A stretch of 9,625 nucleotides of DNA from Flavobacterium psychrophilum (GCA_020720185.1 DYPB01000077.1:1-9625), one strand, 5' to 3'; counted from the stretch's first letter, positions 1-6,881 are shown. The notes: a model not told the origin generated them from the letters alone. Translations and numbers: made by a program.

Positions 1-80
1 TTATTGCATTTTGAGTTTTCATAACGAAGTCTAATGCGTAATTTGGGTTAAACTGTTTACTATTTTTACATTCTTTTAAT

Positions 81-88
81 TATCTTTG
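81..88 (+). promoter_or_regulatory. Candidate -7 promoter element for the porin gene
   Basis: TATCTTTG matches the Bacteroidota -7 consensus TAnnTTTG at every fixed position and ends 17 bp before the porin ATG, giving a short leader. No TTG -33 element sits at the usual 17-23 bp spacing upstream (the bases there read GTTTACTATTT), so only half of the promoter is convincing. The remaining bases from 1 to 80 carry no complete gene. Confidence 0.5.
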
Positions 89-105
89 TAGAAATTAAAA
101 ATTCG

Positions 106-2052
106 ATGCAAAAGTTTTTTATAATACTGACTTCTTTACTAATTTATTCAACAGTTTTTGGTCAAAATAACGACCTTAAAATTGAAAATGACACCCTTAA
201 AAAATCTTTAAGAATAGATCATTCCAAAGATAAAGCCAAAGCAAAATATGAGCAATATAGAATAATTACTCTCGAAAGAGATACGCTTTATATTGATACC
301 TCATTAACAATTAATAGTTTATATCGTCATAATTATTTAAGAAAAGATAATTTTGGGTTATTGCCATTTGCGAATGAGGGACAGACTTATAATACATTGA
401 ATTATAGTCTAAAAAAAATTACTCAAATGCCTGAAATGGGTTTTAAAGCAAAACATTTTAATTTTTATGAAGCAAAAAGTATAAATTATTATTCAGTAGC
501 TACCCCTTTCACTGAACTATATTATAAAACTGTGATGGAACAAGGTCAAAATGTATCGACCACTATTACCGCTAATACATCCGAAAGGTTTAATTTTTCT
601 GTTGGTTTTAAAGGTTTACGGTCTTTAGGAAAATATATCAATCAATTATCGAGTTCTGGAAACTTTGTTTTTACAACTAATTATAGTACAAAAAAGCAAC
701 AATATATTGCCTTTGCACATTTTACAGGGCAAGATATTTTGAATGGAGAAAATGCTGGGATTCAAAATGTATTAAATTTTACAAGCAATGACCCAAACTA
801 TAACGACCGAGCAAGAATTGCTGTAAACAATAACGATGCCACATCGTTTCTAAAAGGGAGAAGATTTTTCTTGGACCATAGTTTCAGACTAAATTCAAAT
901 GTAAAAAAGAATAATTATAATTTTACGCATCAAATTTTTTATGAAAATAAATTCTTTGAATACAGCCAACCAACTGTAAATATCTCATCAACACCAAAAA
1001 CTTCGTTTTATTCTATATTTGGACCTTCTTATGTAGCTTCTGGTCTTTTAGACCAAACACATTACAATAAATTATATAATAAAATTGGTTTTTCTTTTGA
1101 TAATAAATCAATAAGTAAAATTGAAATTTTTGCAGAAGATTTTAGAGATAATTCCTATTACAATAAAGTTTTATTTCTTATTGGAAATACAATACCAAGT
1201 GCAATAAGTCATAAAATACAAGCACTTGGCGGAGCATATAATTATAAATCAGAGAAATGGAATGGTAAATTGGAATTTTCTAAAGCTATTTCGGCACAAA
1301 CAAATTCAAATCTATCAGCAAAAATTCAATATAATTTTAATGATGATAATCAAATAAATGCTGAAATTCAGAATATTAGTAAATTACCAAATAACAACTA
1401 TATATTGTATCAATCAAATTTCATAAAATATAATTGGTATAATAATTTTGATAATGAAAATATTTCAAATTTAAAAATTGATGCTACAACTCGTTGGGCA
1501 GCTGCCACAATCCAGCTGTCAATCTTAAAAAACCATTTATATTTTAGCAACGACAACCTAATTGGTTTACAAGAAGTTACGCCAAAGCAATATACACAAA
1601 CCATTAATTATATTTCAATAAAACTAAGTAAAGAATTTACAGTAGGCAAATTTTCGTTAGATAACACCTTGCTTTTTCAAGAGGTTTCTCAACCTGAAAA
1701 AATATTAAATGTTCCTGCAATTGTAACTCGAAATTCATTCTATTTTACAGATTTTGTTTTTAAACGAGCAATGTATTTGCAAACAGGAATAACTCTAAAT
1801 TATTTCACAAAATATTATGGTGATAATTACAACCCAGTTTCAGGCGAATTTTTCATACAAAAAGTAGAAAAAATAGGTGGTTTTTCAAATATAGACTTTT
1901 TCGTAAATGCTCGAATCCGTCAAACTCGTTTGTTTTTGATTGCCGAACACTTTAATTCCAGTTTTTCAGGAAGAAATTACCTATCCGCACCAAACTACCC
2001 TTACCGAGACTTCGTAATTAGATTCGGAATAGCTTGGAACTTTTTTCAATAA
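106..2052 (+). CDS. Putative outer-membrane porin (Bacteroidota Porin_10-type)
   Basis: This encodes a 648-residue outer-membrane beta-barrel, probably a general or substrate-selective pore. Residues 1-20 form a signal peptide (Lys3, a hydrophobic core, then VFGQ before the mature part). Residues 21-75 are a charged periplasmic linker. Residues 79-100 hold the motif YLRKDNFGLLPFANEGQTYN, which I recognise from Bacteroidota 'putative porin' proteins. The rest is a long series of alternating aromatic/polar strands with Asn- and Tyr-rich turns. The protein ends NYPYRDFVIRFGIAWNFFQ, an aromatic terminal strand as expected for barrel assembly by the Bam machinery. The length is usual for the family. 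The start is supported by the signal peptide and the -7 element just upstream. The globin gene follows after 17 bp, so the two are probably co-transcribed. The substrate cannot be told from the sequence. Porin identity is from recognition of the family; the beta-barrel nature is clear. Confidence 0.85.
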   Translation: MQKFFIILTSLLIYSTVFGQNNDLKIENDTLKKSLRIDHSKDKAKAKYEQYRIITLERDTLYIDTSLTINSLYRHNYLRKDNFGLLPFANEGQTYNTLNYSLKKITQMPEMGFKAKHFNFYEAKSINYYSVATPFTELYYKTVMEQGQNVSTTITANTSERFNFSVGFKGLRSLGKYINQLSSSGNFVFTTNYSTKKQQYIAFAHFTGQDILNGENAGIQNVLNFTSNDPNYNDRARIAVNNNDATSFLKGRRFFLDHSFRLNSNVKKNNYNFTHQIFYENKFFEYSQPTVNISSTPKTSFYSIFGPSYVASGLLDQTHYNKLYNKIGFSFDNKSISKIEIFAEDFRDNSYYNKVLFLIGNTIPSAISHKIQALGGAYNYKSEKWNGKLEFSKAISAQTNSNLSAKIQYNFNDDNQINAEIQNISKLPNNNYILYQSNFIKYNWYNNFDNENISNLKIDATTRWAAATIQLSILKNHLYFSNDNLIGLQEVTPKQYTQTINYISIKLSKEFTVGKFSLDNTLLFQEVSQPEKILNVPAIVTRNSFYFTDFVFKRAMYLQTGITLNYFTKYYGDNYNPVSGEFFIQKVEKIGGFSNIDFFVNARIRQTRLFLIAEHFNSSFSGRNYLSAPNYPYRDFVIRFGIAWNFFQ

Positions 2053-2069
2053 CTATAAAAATCAAAAAA

Positions 2070-2444
2070 ATGAGAGATATAGAAAACCAAGAGGATTTGT
2101 ACCTATTAGTAGATGAATTTTATAAAAAACTATTAAACGACCCATCAATAGCCTATATTTTTACCGATGTAGTAAAAATTCACCTCGAAGAACATTTGCC
2201 GATTTTGGTAACATTTTGGTCGCAAGCCATATTTGGAACTGGAGGTTATTATAAAAATCTTACCCAAATCCATCTCGATATTGATAAAAAAGAACCATTA
2301 ACGCCGAAATTATTCGATATTTGGCTCAATCATTTTTACAATTCAGTCGATGAAAATTTTTTAGGTACAAATTGCGAAAAAATTAAAACCCAAGCCTTAA
2401 GTATTGCAACCGTTATGAAAATAAAAATCGCACAAAAATCTTAA
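2070..2444 (+). CDS. Group III truncated haemoglobin
   Basis: This is a small haem protein of 124 residues with the 2-on-2 globin fold, probably cytoplasmic. Family roles include binding O2, NO or peroxide. Aligned from memory with the Campylobacter jejuni Ctb globin, the key positions are all present: Tyr18 (B10, in EFYKK), His42 (E7, in EEHLPIL), Trp50 (E15, in TFWSQ), the proximal haem ligand His68 (F8, in QIHLDI) and Trp85 (G8, in FDIWLNHF). The loop between F8 and G8 is three residues longer than in Ctb. I chose the ATG at 2070: an earlier in-frame ATG at 2034 lies inside the porin gene and would add 12 residues (MELFSITIKIKK) that do not belong to the fold. The gene is likely in one transcript with the porin. 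Just after the stop, AGAT-loop-ATCT and a short T-run could be a very weak terminator. Its physiological ligand is unknown. Confidence 0.9.
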   Translation: MRDIENQEDLYLLVDEFYKKLLNDPSIAYIFTDVVKIHLEEHLPILVTFWSQAIFGTGGYYKNLTQIHLDIDKKEPLTPKLFDIWLNHFYNSVDENFLGTNCEKIKTQALSIATVMKIKIAQKS

Positions 2445-2508
2445 AATTTTAGATAATGTTCATCTTTTTTGTTATAAATTAAAGAATTATTAATAAAATT
2501 TACATATT

Positions 2509-2540
2509 TTGATTATAATTATTCATTTTATTTATATTTT
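2509..2540 (+). promoter_or_regulatory. Candidate promoter for the KAS III gene
   Basis: TTG at 2509-2511 followed after 21 bp by TATATTTT at 2533-2540 fits the Bacteroidota TTG-N(17-23)-TAnnTTTG form with one mismatch (final T instead of G). Transcription would begin near 2545-2550, leaving a leader of about 20 nt before the ATG at 2566. This also argues that the in-frame TTG at 2509 is a promoter base triplet and not a start codon. Confidence 0.4.
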
Positions 2541-2565
2541 AGCAAAAAAATTAAAACTACCCCTA

Positions 2566-3624
2566 ATGACCATAAAAATAACAGGAAGTGGAAGTTATAT
2601 CCCACAAAACAAAGTACTAAATGTTGATTTTTCAAACCATATGTTTCTAAATGAAGACGGTTCACCATTTGCCTATCCAAACGATGTAGTTGTAAAAAAA
2701 TTTGAAGCCATAACAGGAATTAGAGAACGCCGTTATGCAGATGAGAATCATTGTTCATCCGATTTAGCATTCTTTGCAGCCCAAAAAGCCATCGAAAATG
2801 CTAATATTGACCCCGAAACCATTGATTACATTATACTTGCACACAATTTTGGTGATGTAAAATATAATACCATCCAATCTGACATTATACCAAGTTTAGC
2901 CACTCGTGTAAAACATAAATTACAAATAAAAAACCCAAAATGCGTTGCCTACGACATCCTTTATGGCTGCCCAGGTTGGGTAGAAGGTATTCTACAAGCA
3001 AACGCTTTTATCAAATCTGGAATGGCAAAAAAATGCTTGGTTATTGGTTCCGAAACCCTATCCAGAGTAGTCGATAAACACGACCGAGACAGTATGATTT
3101 ATGCCGATGGTGCAGGGGCATCAATAGTAGAAGCCTCCACAGATACCACAGGATTATTAGCCTACGAAAGTGCCACATTTGCTTATGAAGAAGCAAATTA
3201 CTTATTTTTTGGAAATTCATTTAATAAAAATCTCGACAAAGATGTAAAGTATATAAAAATGCACGGACGCAAAATTTACGAGTTCGCATTAAGCAAAGTA
3301 CCACAAGCAATGAAAGAATGTTTGGATAAAAGTGGCATCAATATTGACGATGTAAAAAAAGTTTTAATCCATCAAGCCAATGAAAAAATGGACGAAGCAA
3401 TAATAAATCGTTTCTACAAACTATACGGAAAAATCGCTCCAAAAGGCATTATGCCAATGAGCATTAACCTACTGGGAAACAGTAGTGTAGCAACCGTTCC
3501 AACGCTTTTTGACCTACTGATTAACAACAAAATCGAAAATCAAAAAATCGAAAAAGGCAATATTTTAATGTTCGCATCAGTAGGAGCAGGAATGAATGTT
3601 AATTGCTTTGTTTACAAGTATTAA
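2566..3624 (+). CDS. 3-oxoacyl-ACP synthase III family protein (FabH-like)
   Basis: This is a 352-residue thiolase-fold condensing enzyme of the ketoacyl-ACP synthase III family. FabH itself condenses acetyl-CoA with malonyl-ACP to start fatty-acid synthesis; relatives use other acyl donors. The triad is intact: Cys135 in ILYGCPGWVEG, His269 in VLIHQANEK and Asn305 in LLGNSSVAT. Other family segments are ITGIRERR (about 49-56), GSETLSR (161-167), DRDSMIYADGAGA (173-185) and the glycine-rich end ASVGAGMNVN (337-346). The start at 2566 gives MTIKITGSGSYIPQ, the normal first strand; a TTG at 2509 would add 19 unlike residues. The cysteine context YGCPGW differs from the classical FabH ACSGF, and no fabD, plsX or rpmF lies nearby. 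This may therefore be a second, specialised KAS III and not the housekeeping FabH, so I give no symbol. The family assignment is firm and the substrate unknown. Confidence 0.9.
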   Translation: MTIKITGSGSYIPQNKVLNVDFSNHMFLNEDGSPFAYPNDVVVKKFEAITGIRERRYADENHCSSDLAFFAAQKAIENANIDPETIDYIILAHNFGDVKYNTIQSDIIPSLATRVKHKLQIKNPKCVAYDILYGCPGWVEGILQANAFIKSGMAKKCLVIGSETLSRVVDKHDRDSMIYADGAGASIVEASTDTTGLLAYESATFAYEEANYLFFGNSFNKNLDKDVKYIKMHGRKIYEFALSKVPQAMKECLDKSGINIDDVKKVLIHQANEKMDEAIINRFYKLYGKIAPKGIMPMSINLLGNSSVATVPTLFDLLINNKIENQKIEKGNILMFASVGAGMNVNCFVYKY

Positions 3625-3627
3625 TAA

Positions 3628-3669
3628 GTCATTGCGATGAATATGAAGCAAAAACGCTAGCGAATCTCT
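3628..3669. repeat. GTCATTGCGA-type intergenic repeat module
   Basis: Four bases after the KAS III stop begins GTCATTGCGATGAATATGAA, followed by GCAAAAACGCTAGCGAATCTCT. From memory it resembles the dispersed GTCATTGCGAGGaacGAAGCAATCTC repeats found between genes in many Bacteroidota and other genomes. In this copy about ten bases containing the perfect palindrome CGCTAGCG (3655-3662) appear to be inserted between GCAA and the final AATCTC. No second copy is present in this window, so repeat status rests on recognition only. Confidence 0.45.
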
Positions 3670-3681
3670 ATAATGGTATTT

Positions 3682-3767
3682 CCTGCTGTCCGTTTCAATC
3701 TTTTTTTTATTAAATGTGCTAAAAAAAACCACATTTAATAAAAAAAAGGATTTCCACTGCCATCAGG
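3682..3767. repeat. Long inverted repeat / hairpin, flavobacterial intergenic element
   Basis: The inner arms TTTTTTTTATTAAATGTG (3701-3718) and CACATTTAATAAAAAAAA (3730-3747) pair perfectly over 18 bp around an 11-nt loop. The stem then continues outward, after one bulged G (3748), with 3682-3700 (CCTGCTGTCCGTTTCAATC) against 3749-3767 (GATTTCCACTGCCATCAGG), where 13 of 19 positions pair. The outer sequences resemble, from memory, an element seen after genes in Flavobacterium genomes (GATTGAAACGGACAGCAGG on one side, AGCCCTGATGG on the other). It lies between KAS III and tonB. It has no T-run after the stem on either strand, so it is not a classical rho-independent terminator, though it could stop or stabilise transcripts. 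Confidence 0.7.
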
Positions 3768-3872
3768 GCTAATGATAAACAAATTACATATTTATAAAAT
3801 TTTCTTAAAAACACAAAAAAACACAATAAATAGTTACTTTTATCAGTTATTAAATAAAAATATTTTAATAAA

Positions 3873-4757
3873 ATGCAACTCCAATCAACCAAAGACGACA
3901 AACAAAAATCGTTAATAATAGCCACATTATTATTTCTATCCATTTTTGTCATCTTGTTTTTCATTCGTTTCTGGCCACCATCCAATATTGCCGAACTTGT
4001 AGGCGGTGGCGGTGGGGGAGGAGTCGAAATCAATTTTGGCAATTCCGATATGGGTATGGGCGATAATTTTGAAAGTAAAAACCTTGATATTCAAAATAAT
4101 AGCAAGCCTTCCCAAGCTGCCGAAGCAGATGATGAAAACATAATTTCAGAAGACAATTCCACCGAAACTGCTGTTGTTGTTCCAAAAAAAGATATTGTAA
4201 AAAAAACAAAAATAGTTGTTAAAAAAGAAGATAAACCAACAGTAATTACAAAACCAAAAGTTGTAACCAATTCGGCTTTAAACAATATTTTAAAAGGAGC
4301 CAAAAACGGCGATGGCAACACAAAAACCAAAGGCAATCAAGGTAAAAATAATGGAAAGATTACATCCAACGGCTATGATTTAGACGGCGATGGCGAAGGT
4401 GGTGGCAAAGAAAAGGGAAAGGGTAAAGGAATTGGCGATAACGATGGCGATGGAAAAGGAAAAAATAACGGAAAAGGTACAGGTTCTGGTTATAGTTTAA
4501 ATGGTCGAAAAGCATTATCAAAACCAAAGCCCGACAGCAGTTGCAGCAACGATACAGGAAATGTAGTTGTTGAAGTTACCGTTGATAAAAATGGAAATAC
4601 AATAAATGCAGTTGTTGGAAAACGAGGCACAACCGTAACTGCCAAATGTCTAAAAGACCAAGCCAAACAAGCCGCAATGGCAACCAAATGGGCAACCAGC
4701 CCCGAGGGAACCGAACAACAAGTGGGCGAAATTATTTACTCTTTTGGGCTGAATTAA
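3873..4757 (+). CDS. tonB: Energy transducer TonB (Bacteroidota type)
   Basis: This encodes a 294-residue TonB-like protein that carries the energy of the ExbB-ExbD motor across the periplasm to outer-membrane receptors. Residues 1-12 are cytoplasmic and charged; 13-33 form one membrane segment (SLIIATLLFLSIFVILFFIRF). The periplasmic part has a Gly7 run (44-50) followed by VEINFGNSDMGMG, an acidic stretch, a Lys-rich linker (105-130), a Gly/Lys/Asn/Asp-rich region (141-211) and a C-terminal TonB domain (about 212-294) beginning GRKALSKPKP, with VVVEVTVDKNG and IIYSFGLN. Cys224 and Cys259 could form a disulfide. The linker is rich in Lys and Gly, unlike the Pro-rich spacer of enterobacterial TonB. 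Its partners exbD and exbB are nearby but on the other strand, so it is transcribed separately. A possible -7 element (TACTTTTA, 3835-3842) has no clear -33 partner. The type is clear; the transported substrate is not. Confidence 0.85.
   Translation: MQLQSTKDDKQKSLIIATLLFLSIFVILFFIRFWPPSNIAELVGGGGGGGVEINFGNSDMGMGDNFESKNLDIQNNSKPSQAAEADDENIISEDNSTETAVVVPKKDIVKKTKIVVKKEDKPTVITKPKVVTNSALNNILKGAKNGDGNTKTKGNQGKNNGKITSNGYDLDGDGEGGGKEKGKGKGIGDNDGDGKGKNNGKGTGSGYSLNGRKALSKPKPDSSCSNDTGNVVVEVTVDKNGNTINAVVGKRGTTVTAKCLKDQAKQAAMATKWATSPEGTEQQVGEIIYSFGLN
4002..4022 (+). repeat. tonB: Seven-glycine codon run in tonB
   Basis: Seven consecutive glycine codons (GGC, GGT, GGG and GGA mixed) encode residues 44-50, just outside the membrane segment of TonB. 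The codons vary, so this is not a simple slipping trinucleotide repeat. From memory, a Gly run followed by VxxNFGxSDxGxG is common in Bacteroidota transducers of this type, which suggests it is selected as a flexible hinge. Its antisense reading gives a false proline-rich frame on the minus strand. Confidence 0.7.
4341..4505 (+). repeat. tonB: Internal duplicated motif in the TonB linker
   Basis: Residues 157-172 (GKNNGKITSNGYDLDG, bases 4341-4388) and 196-211 (GKNNGKGTGSGYSLNG, bases 4458-4505) share 11 of 16 positions at an offset of 39 residues. The stretch between them is a Gly/Lys/Asp low-complexity segment. The second copy runs directly into the C-terminal domain (GRKALSKPKP), so the first looks like an added copy that lengthened the periplasmic spacer. 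Confidence 0.65.
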
Positions 4758-4759
4758 AT

Positions 4760-6856
4760 TTAAGGATTTATTGTTTTTTCTTCCTTTTTCTCATTGTTTA
4801 ATAAAATAGGTTCTTCTTTAGCAAACTTATTTTTAGTAGGCAATTTATAACTCAACGAGAATCCAAATTTTTGGGTATCAGTTTTATTGCTTAATAAAAG
4901 TGGGGTATTGTAGGAATTAAATTGCATTTCATTGGTATTAAAAATATCATCAAAATAAACAGAAACTGAAAGTTTATCGTTTAGGAATTTTTTGGAAAAG
5001 TTCAAATCCAATGCCGAATTTAATGGTTTTGTGGCTACAAAATAATAGTAATTTCCATTTGGAGTAATATGAAAATACTCGGCAACAAACTTGATTTTTT
5101 TCGGTAAAACTATTTGCGACATTAAGCTAAATACCCAAAATGGTTTAGAGTCAAATTCTGGCAATTTATGTAAATTATAACCAGCATACAAGAACAAAAA
5201 ATTCATCTCATCTGGATTTACATTCATCTTCAATGTTTCAGCTACTCCTTTGGTAAACAGCATATAAGGTATTGGAAAACTAATATTAAAATTCTTCGTT
5301 TGAATTTCTGGAATATTAATATTGTTTGTAATTATTACATTACTATTTGTTGTAATTCGAGTTGCAACATAGTTAGAAATATTGCTTTGGCTAAAGCCAA
5401 TATTTGCATAGTTAAAAGCCGTTAATTTTACTTCAAAATTGTCATGAATTGTAGGTTGCAGGTTTGGATTTCCAACCGATATATTATTTGGATTTTGATA
5501 AGTAGTATTATTTGGGTTCAATACACTCGTACTTGGAAGCGTAATTTTTTTATTATAATTGGCATTCAAATTAATTTGTTTTGTCAAATTATATTGAACA
5601 CTTGTGTTTGGAAAAAATCGATATTGCTGAAATGGAGTTAAATTTCCTGTAAGGGTTTTGCCCGAAATATCATAATCCTCACTTCTTAAACCAAATATTA
5701 AATCAAATTTTTTGATGGTTGTTTGCAATTCAAAATAAGTCGATGCCGTACGACGCTTGTAGTTTAAATTTGTAGTATTTTGATTTTTTGTATCAAAAAA
5801 TAACTGGTCATACAAACCTCCAAATCTTATTCTTCCATCGTCAAATATTTTCAAAGATTGGGTATAATCGAATGAAAAATTATAATTCCGTTGTTCGGAA
5901 AAATTATCTAAAATCGGTAAATTTAAGGTTACCGAATTCATCTGAAAATCATTTGCATTTTTATTAAAAATAAATTTAAAGTCCAGTTTTTTATCCTTAT
6001 CAGTAAATCTTTTTTGATAAGTTGCAACTGCTTCATTTCGTAAAGTCTTACTATCACCAATTTCTTTGGATACAAATCCCAAACCTTGCGAATCGGAATT
6101 GAAATTGTTGTTATTAAAATTGACATCGTAATTCAACAATAATCTATCAATTCCCAAGTCAAATGTTAATGCCGATTTTACAAAAGTGCCCCGATTTATT
6201 TTATCCGAATCAACTTTATTAAGAAGGGTTGTAGTATTATTTTCGGTTTTAGTATTCTCTGACCAAAGTGCATTTTCACGATAATTTTGTCCTACATTAA
6301 ACTGCCATCCAAAATATTTATTTTTGGCATTAAGCAAAATGCTGTTGCTGGTTCGTAATCGAAATTTGTCATAATTAGTAAAACTGGTGCTGTTAGAATA
6401 AGTGGCACTTAGATATTTTTTAGCATTTTTATTGGTAATAATATTAAGAATTGCACCGCCAGAAGTAGCAGGAAATTCGGCACCTGGTTGGGTAATAATT
6501 TCAATTTTTTCGATAGAATTTGCAGGCATCGATTCTAAAAATGAGTTCAATTCGTTACTAGAAATATTTAGTGGTCGTTTGTCCATATACACTTCAAGTT
6601 GTTTGCCTTGATACATCATTCCTGCTATATCCGAAACTAAAAGACCAGGTAATTTTTTAATTCCTTCCATTACCGACCCCGAATTTAGGTGGGGCTGGTC
6701 TGCAAAATCAAAAATAGTTCTATCAGCTTTTTGTTCAACTGCTTTTTTCTCTTTTGTAATTACAACATCTTTTAGTTCGGTTGTTTTGGTAGATTTTTCT
6801 TGGGCAAGAATATTTAAAGTAAAGGCAAATAAAATAAAAAATATTGATTTTTTCAT
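4760..6856 (-). CDS. TonB-dependent receptor-like outer-membrane beta-barrel protein
   Basis: This 698-residue outer-membrane protein is probably a TonB-driven transporter. Residues 1-19 are a signal peptide (MKKSIFFILFAFTLNILAQ). The segment TELKDVVITK (26-35) resembles a TonB box. A plug domain follows to about 143, with IKKLPGLLVSD (66-76), GKQLEVYMDKRPL (84-96), NSIEKIEIITQPGAEF (113-128) and the end-of-plug GGAILNIITN (133-142). A barrel of OMP_b-brl_3 type runs to about 672 (FGFSLSYKL), then a charged 26-residue tail. The usual N-terminal carboxypeptidase-regulatory-like domain of about 80 residues is absent. The gene sits 64 bp after exbD on the same strand and may be read from the exbB promoter. 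No susD-like lipoprotein is adjacent, so it is not a typical SusCD pair. Its ligand is unknown, and it could be a non-transporting barrel of the same family. Confidence 0.82.
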   Translation of the reverse strand: MKKSIFFILFAFTLNILAQEKSTKTTELKDVVITKEKKAVEQKADRTIFDFADQPHLNSGSVMEGIKKLPGLLVSDIAGMMYQGKQLEVYMDKRPLNISSNELNSFLESMPANSIEKIEIITQPGAEFPATSGGAILNIITNKNAKKYLSATYSNSTSFTNYDKFRLRTSNSILLNAKNKYFGWQFNVGQNYRENALWSENTKTENNTTTLLNKVDSDKINRGTFVKSALTFDLGIDRLLLNYDVNFNNNNFNSDSQGLGFVSKEIGDSKTLRNEAVATYQKRFTDKDKKLDFKFIFNKNANDFQMNSVTLNLPILDNFSEQRNYNFSFDYTQSLKIFDDGRIRFGGLYDQLFFDTKNQNTTNLNYKRRTASTYFELQTTIKKFDLIFGLRSEDYDISGKTLTGNLTPFQQYRFFPNTSVQYNLTKQINLNANYNKKITLPSTSVLNPNNTTYQNPNNISVGNPNLQPTIHDNFEVKLTAFNYANIGFSQSNISNYVATRITTNSNVIITNNINIPEIQTKNFNISFPIPYMLFTKGVAETLKMNVNPDEMNFLFLYAGYNLHKLPEFDSKPFWVFSLMSQIVLPKKIKFVAEYFHITPNGNYYYFVATKPLNSALDLNFSKKFLNDKLSVSVYFDDIFNTNEMQFNSYNTPLLLSNKTDTQKFGFSLSYKLPTKNKFAKEEPILLNNEKKEEKTINP

Positions 6857-6881
6857 TAGATTGATTTTTTTTAATAAGACG

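Noticed and set aside
1..76. Minus-strand open frame running off the left edge, with ATG at 22-20 reading MKTQNAI.
   Set aside because: Only seven codons are inside the window, and the frame upstream of the ATG is open back to 76 without another ATG. It could be the start of a divergent gene but the evidence is too short to call.
1410..1604. Minus-strand 64-codon frame inside the porin.
   Set aside because: It is wholly antisense to a confident outer-membrane protein gene and has no recognisable features.
2034..2069. Upstream in-frame ATG that would extend the globin by 12 residues and overlap the porin.
   Set aside because: The extra residues do not match the globin fold and the sequence there is needed to encode the porin C-terminal strand; the ATG at 2070 gives a normal-length group III globin.
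2509..2565. TTG start extending the KAS III by 19 residues (MIIIIHFIYILAKKLKLPL).
   Set aside because: The family begins at MTIKITGSG; the hydrophobic extension is AT-rich upstream DNA and overlaps a plausible promoter. A membrane anchor on KAS III would be unprecedented to my knowledge.
3701..3747. Hairpin considered as a classical rho-independent terminator for KAS III.
   Set aside because: The stem is followed by GGATTTCC and not a T-run on the plus strand, and on the minus strand it is followed by GATTGAAACGG; the T8/A8 tracts are within the stem.
3625..3872. Intergenic region considered as a CRISPR fragment or a small RNA gene.
   Set aside because: There is only one inverted repeat and no direct repeats at regular spacing; no promoter of adequate quality drives an independent RNA, so the repeat/hairpin call is preferred.
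3719..4042. Minus-strand frame encoding a proline run (STPPPPPPP).
   Set aside because: The prolines are the antisense of the TonB glycine run, and the frame otherwise lies in intergenic DNA and the repeat hairpin; no family resemblance.
4381..4461. DGDGEGG / DNDGDG runs in TonB considered as EF-hand or RTX-type calcium sites.
   Set aside because: Spacing does not fit the 12-residue EF-hand loop or the GGxGxD nonapeptide repeat; it is better explained as a charged low-complexity linker.
4091..4687. Two minus-strand hydrophobic frames (4091-4336 and 4490-4687) opposite tonB.
   Set aside because: Antisense of Lys/Gly-rich coding sequence gives Phe/Leu/Pro/Ala-rich text that imitates membrane helices; there is no start context or homology.
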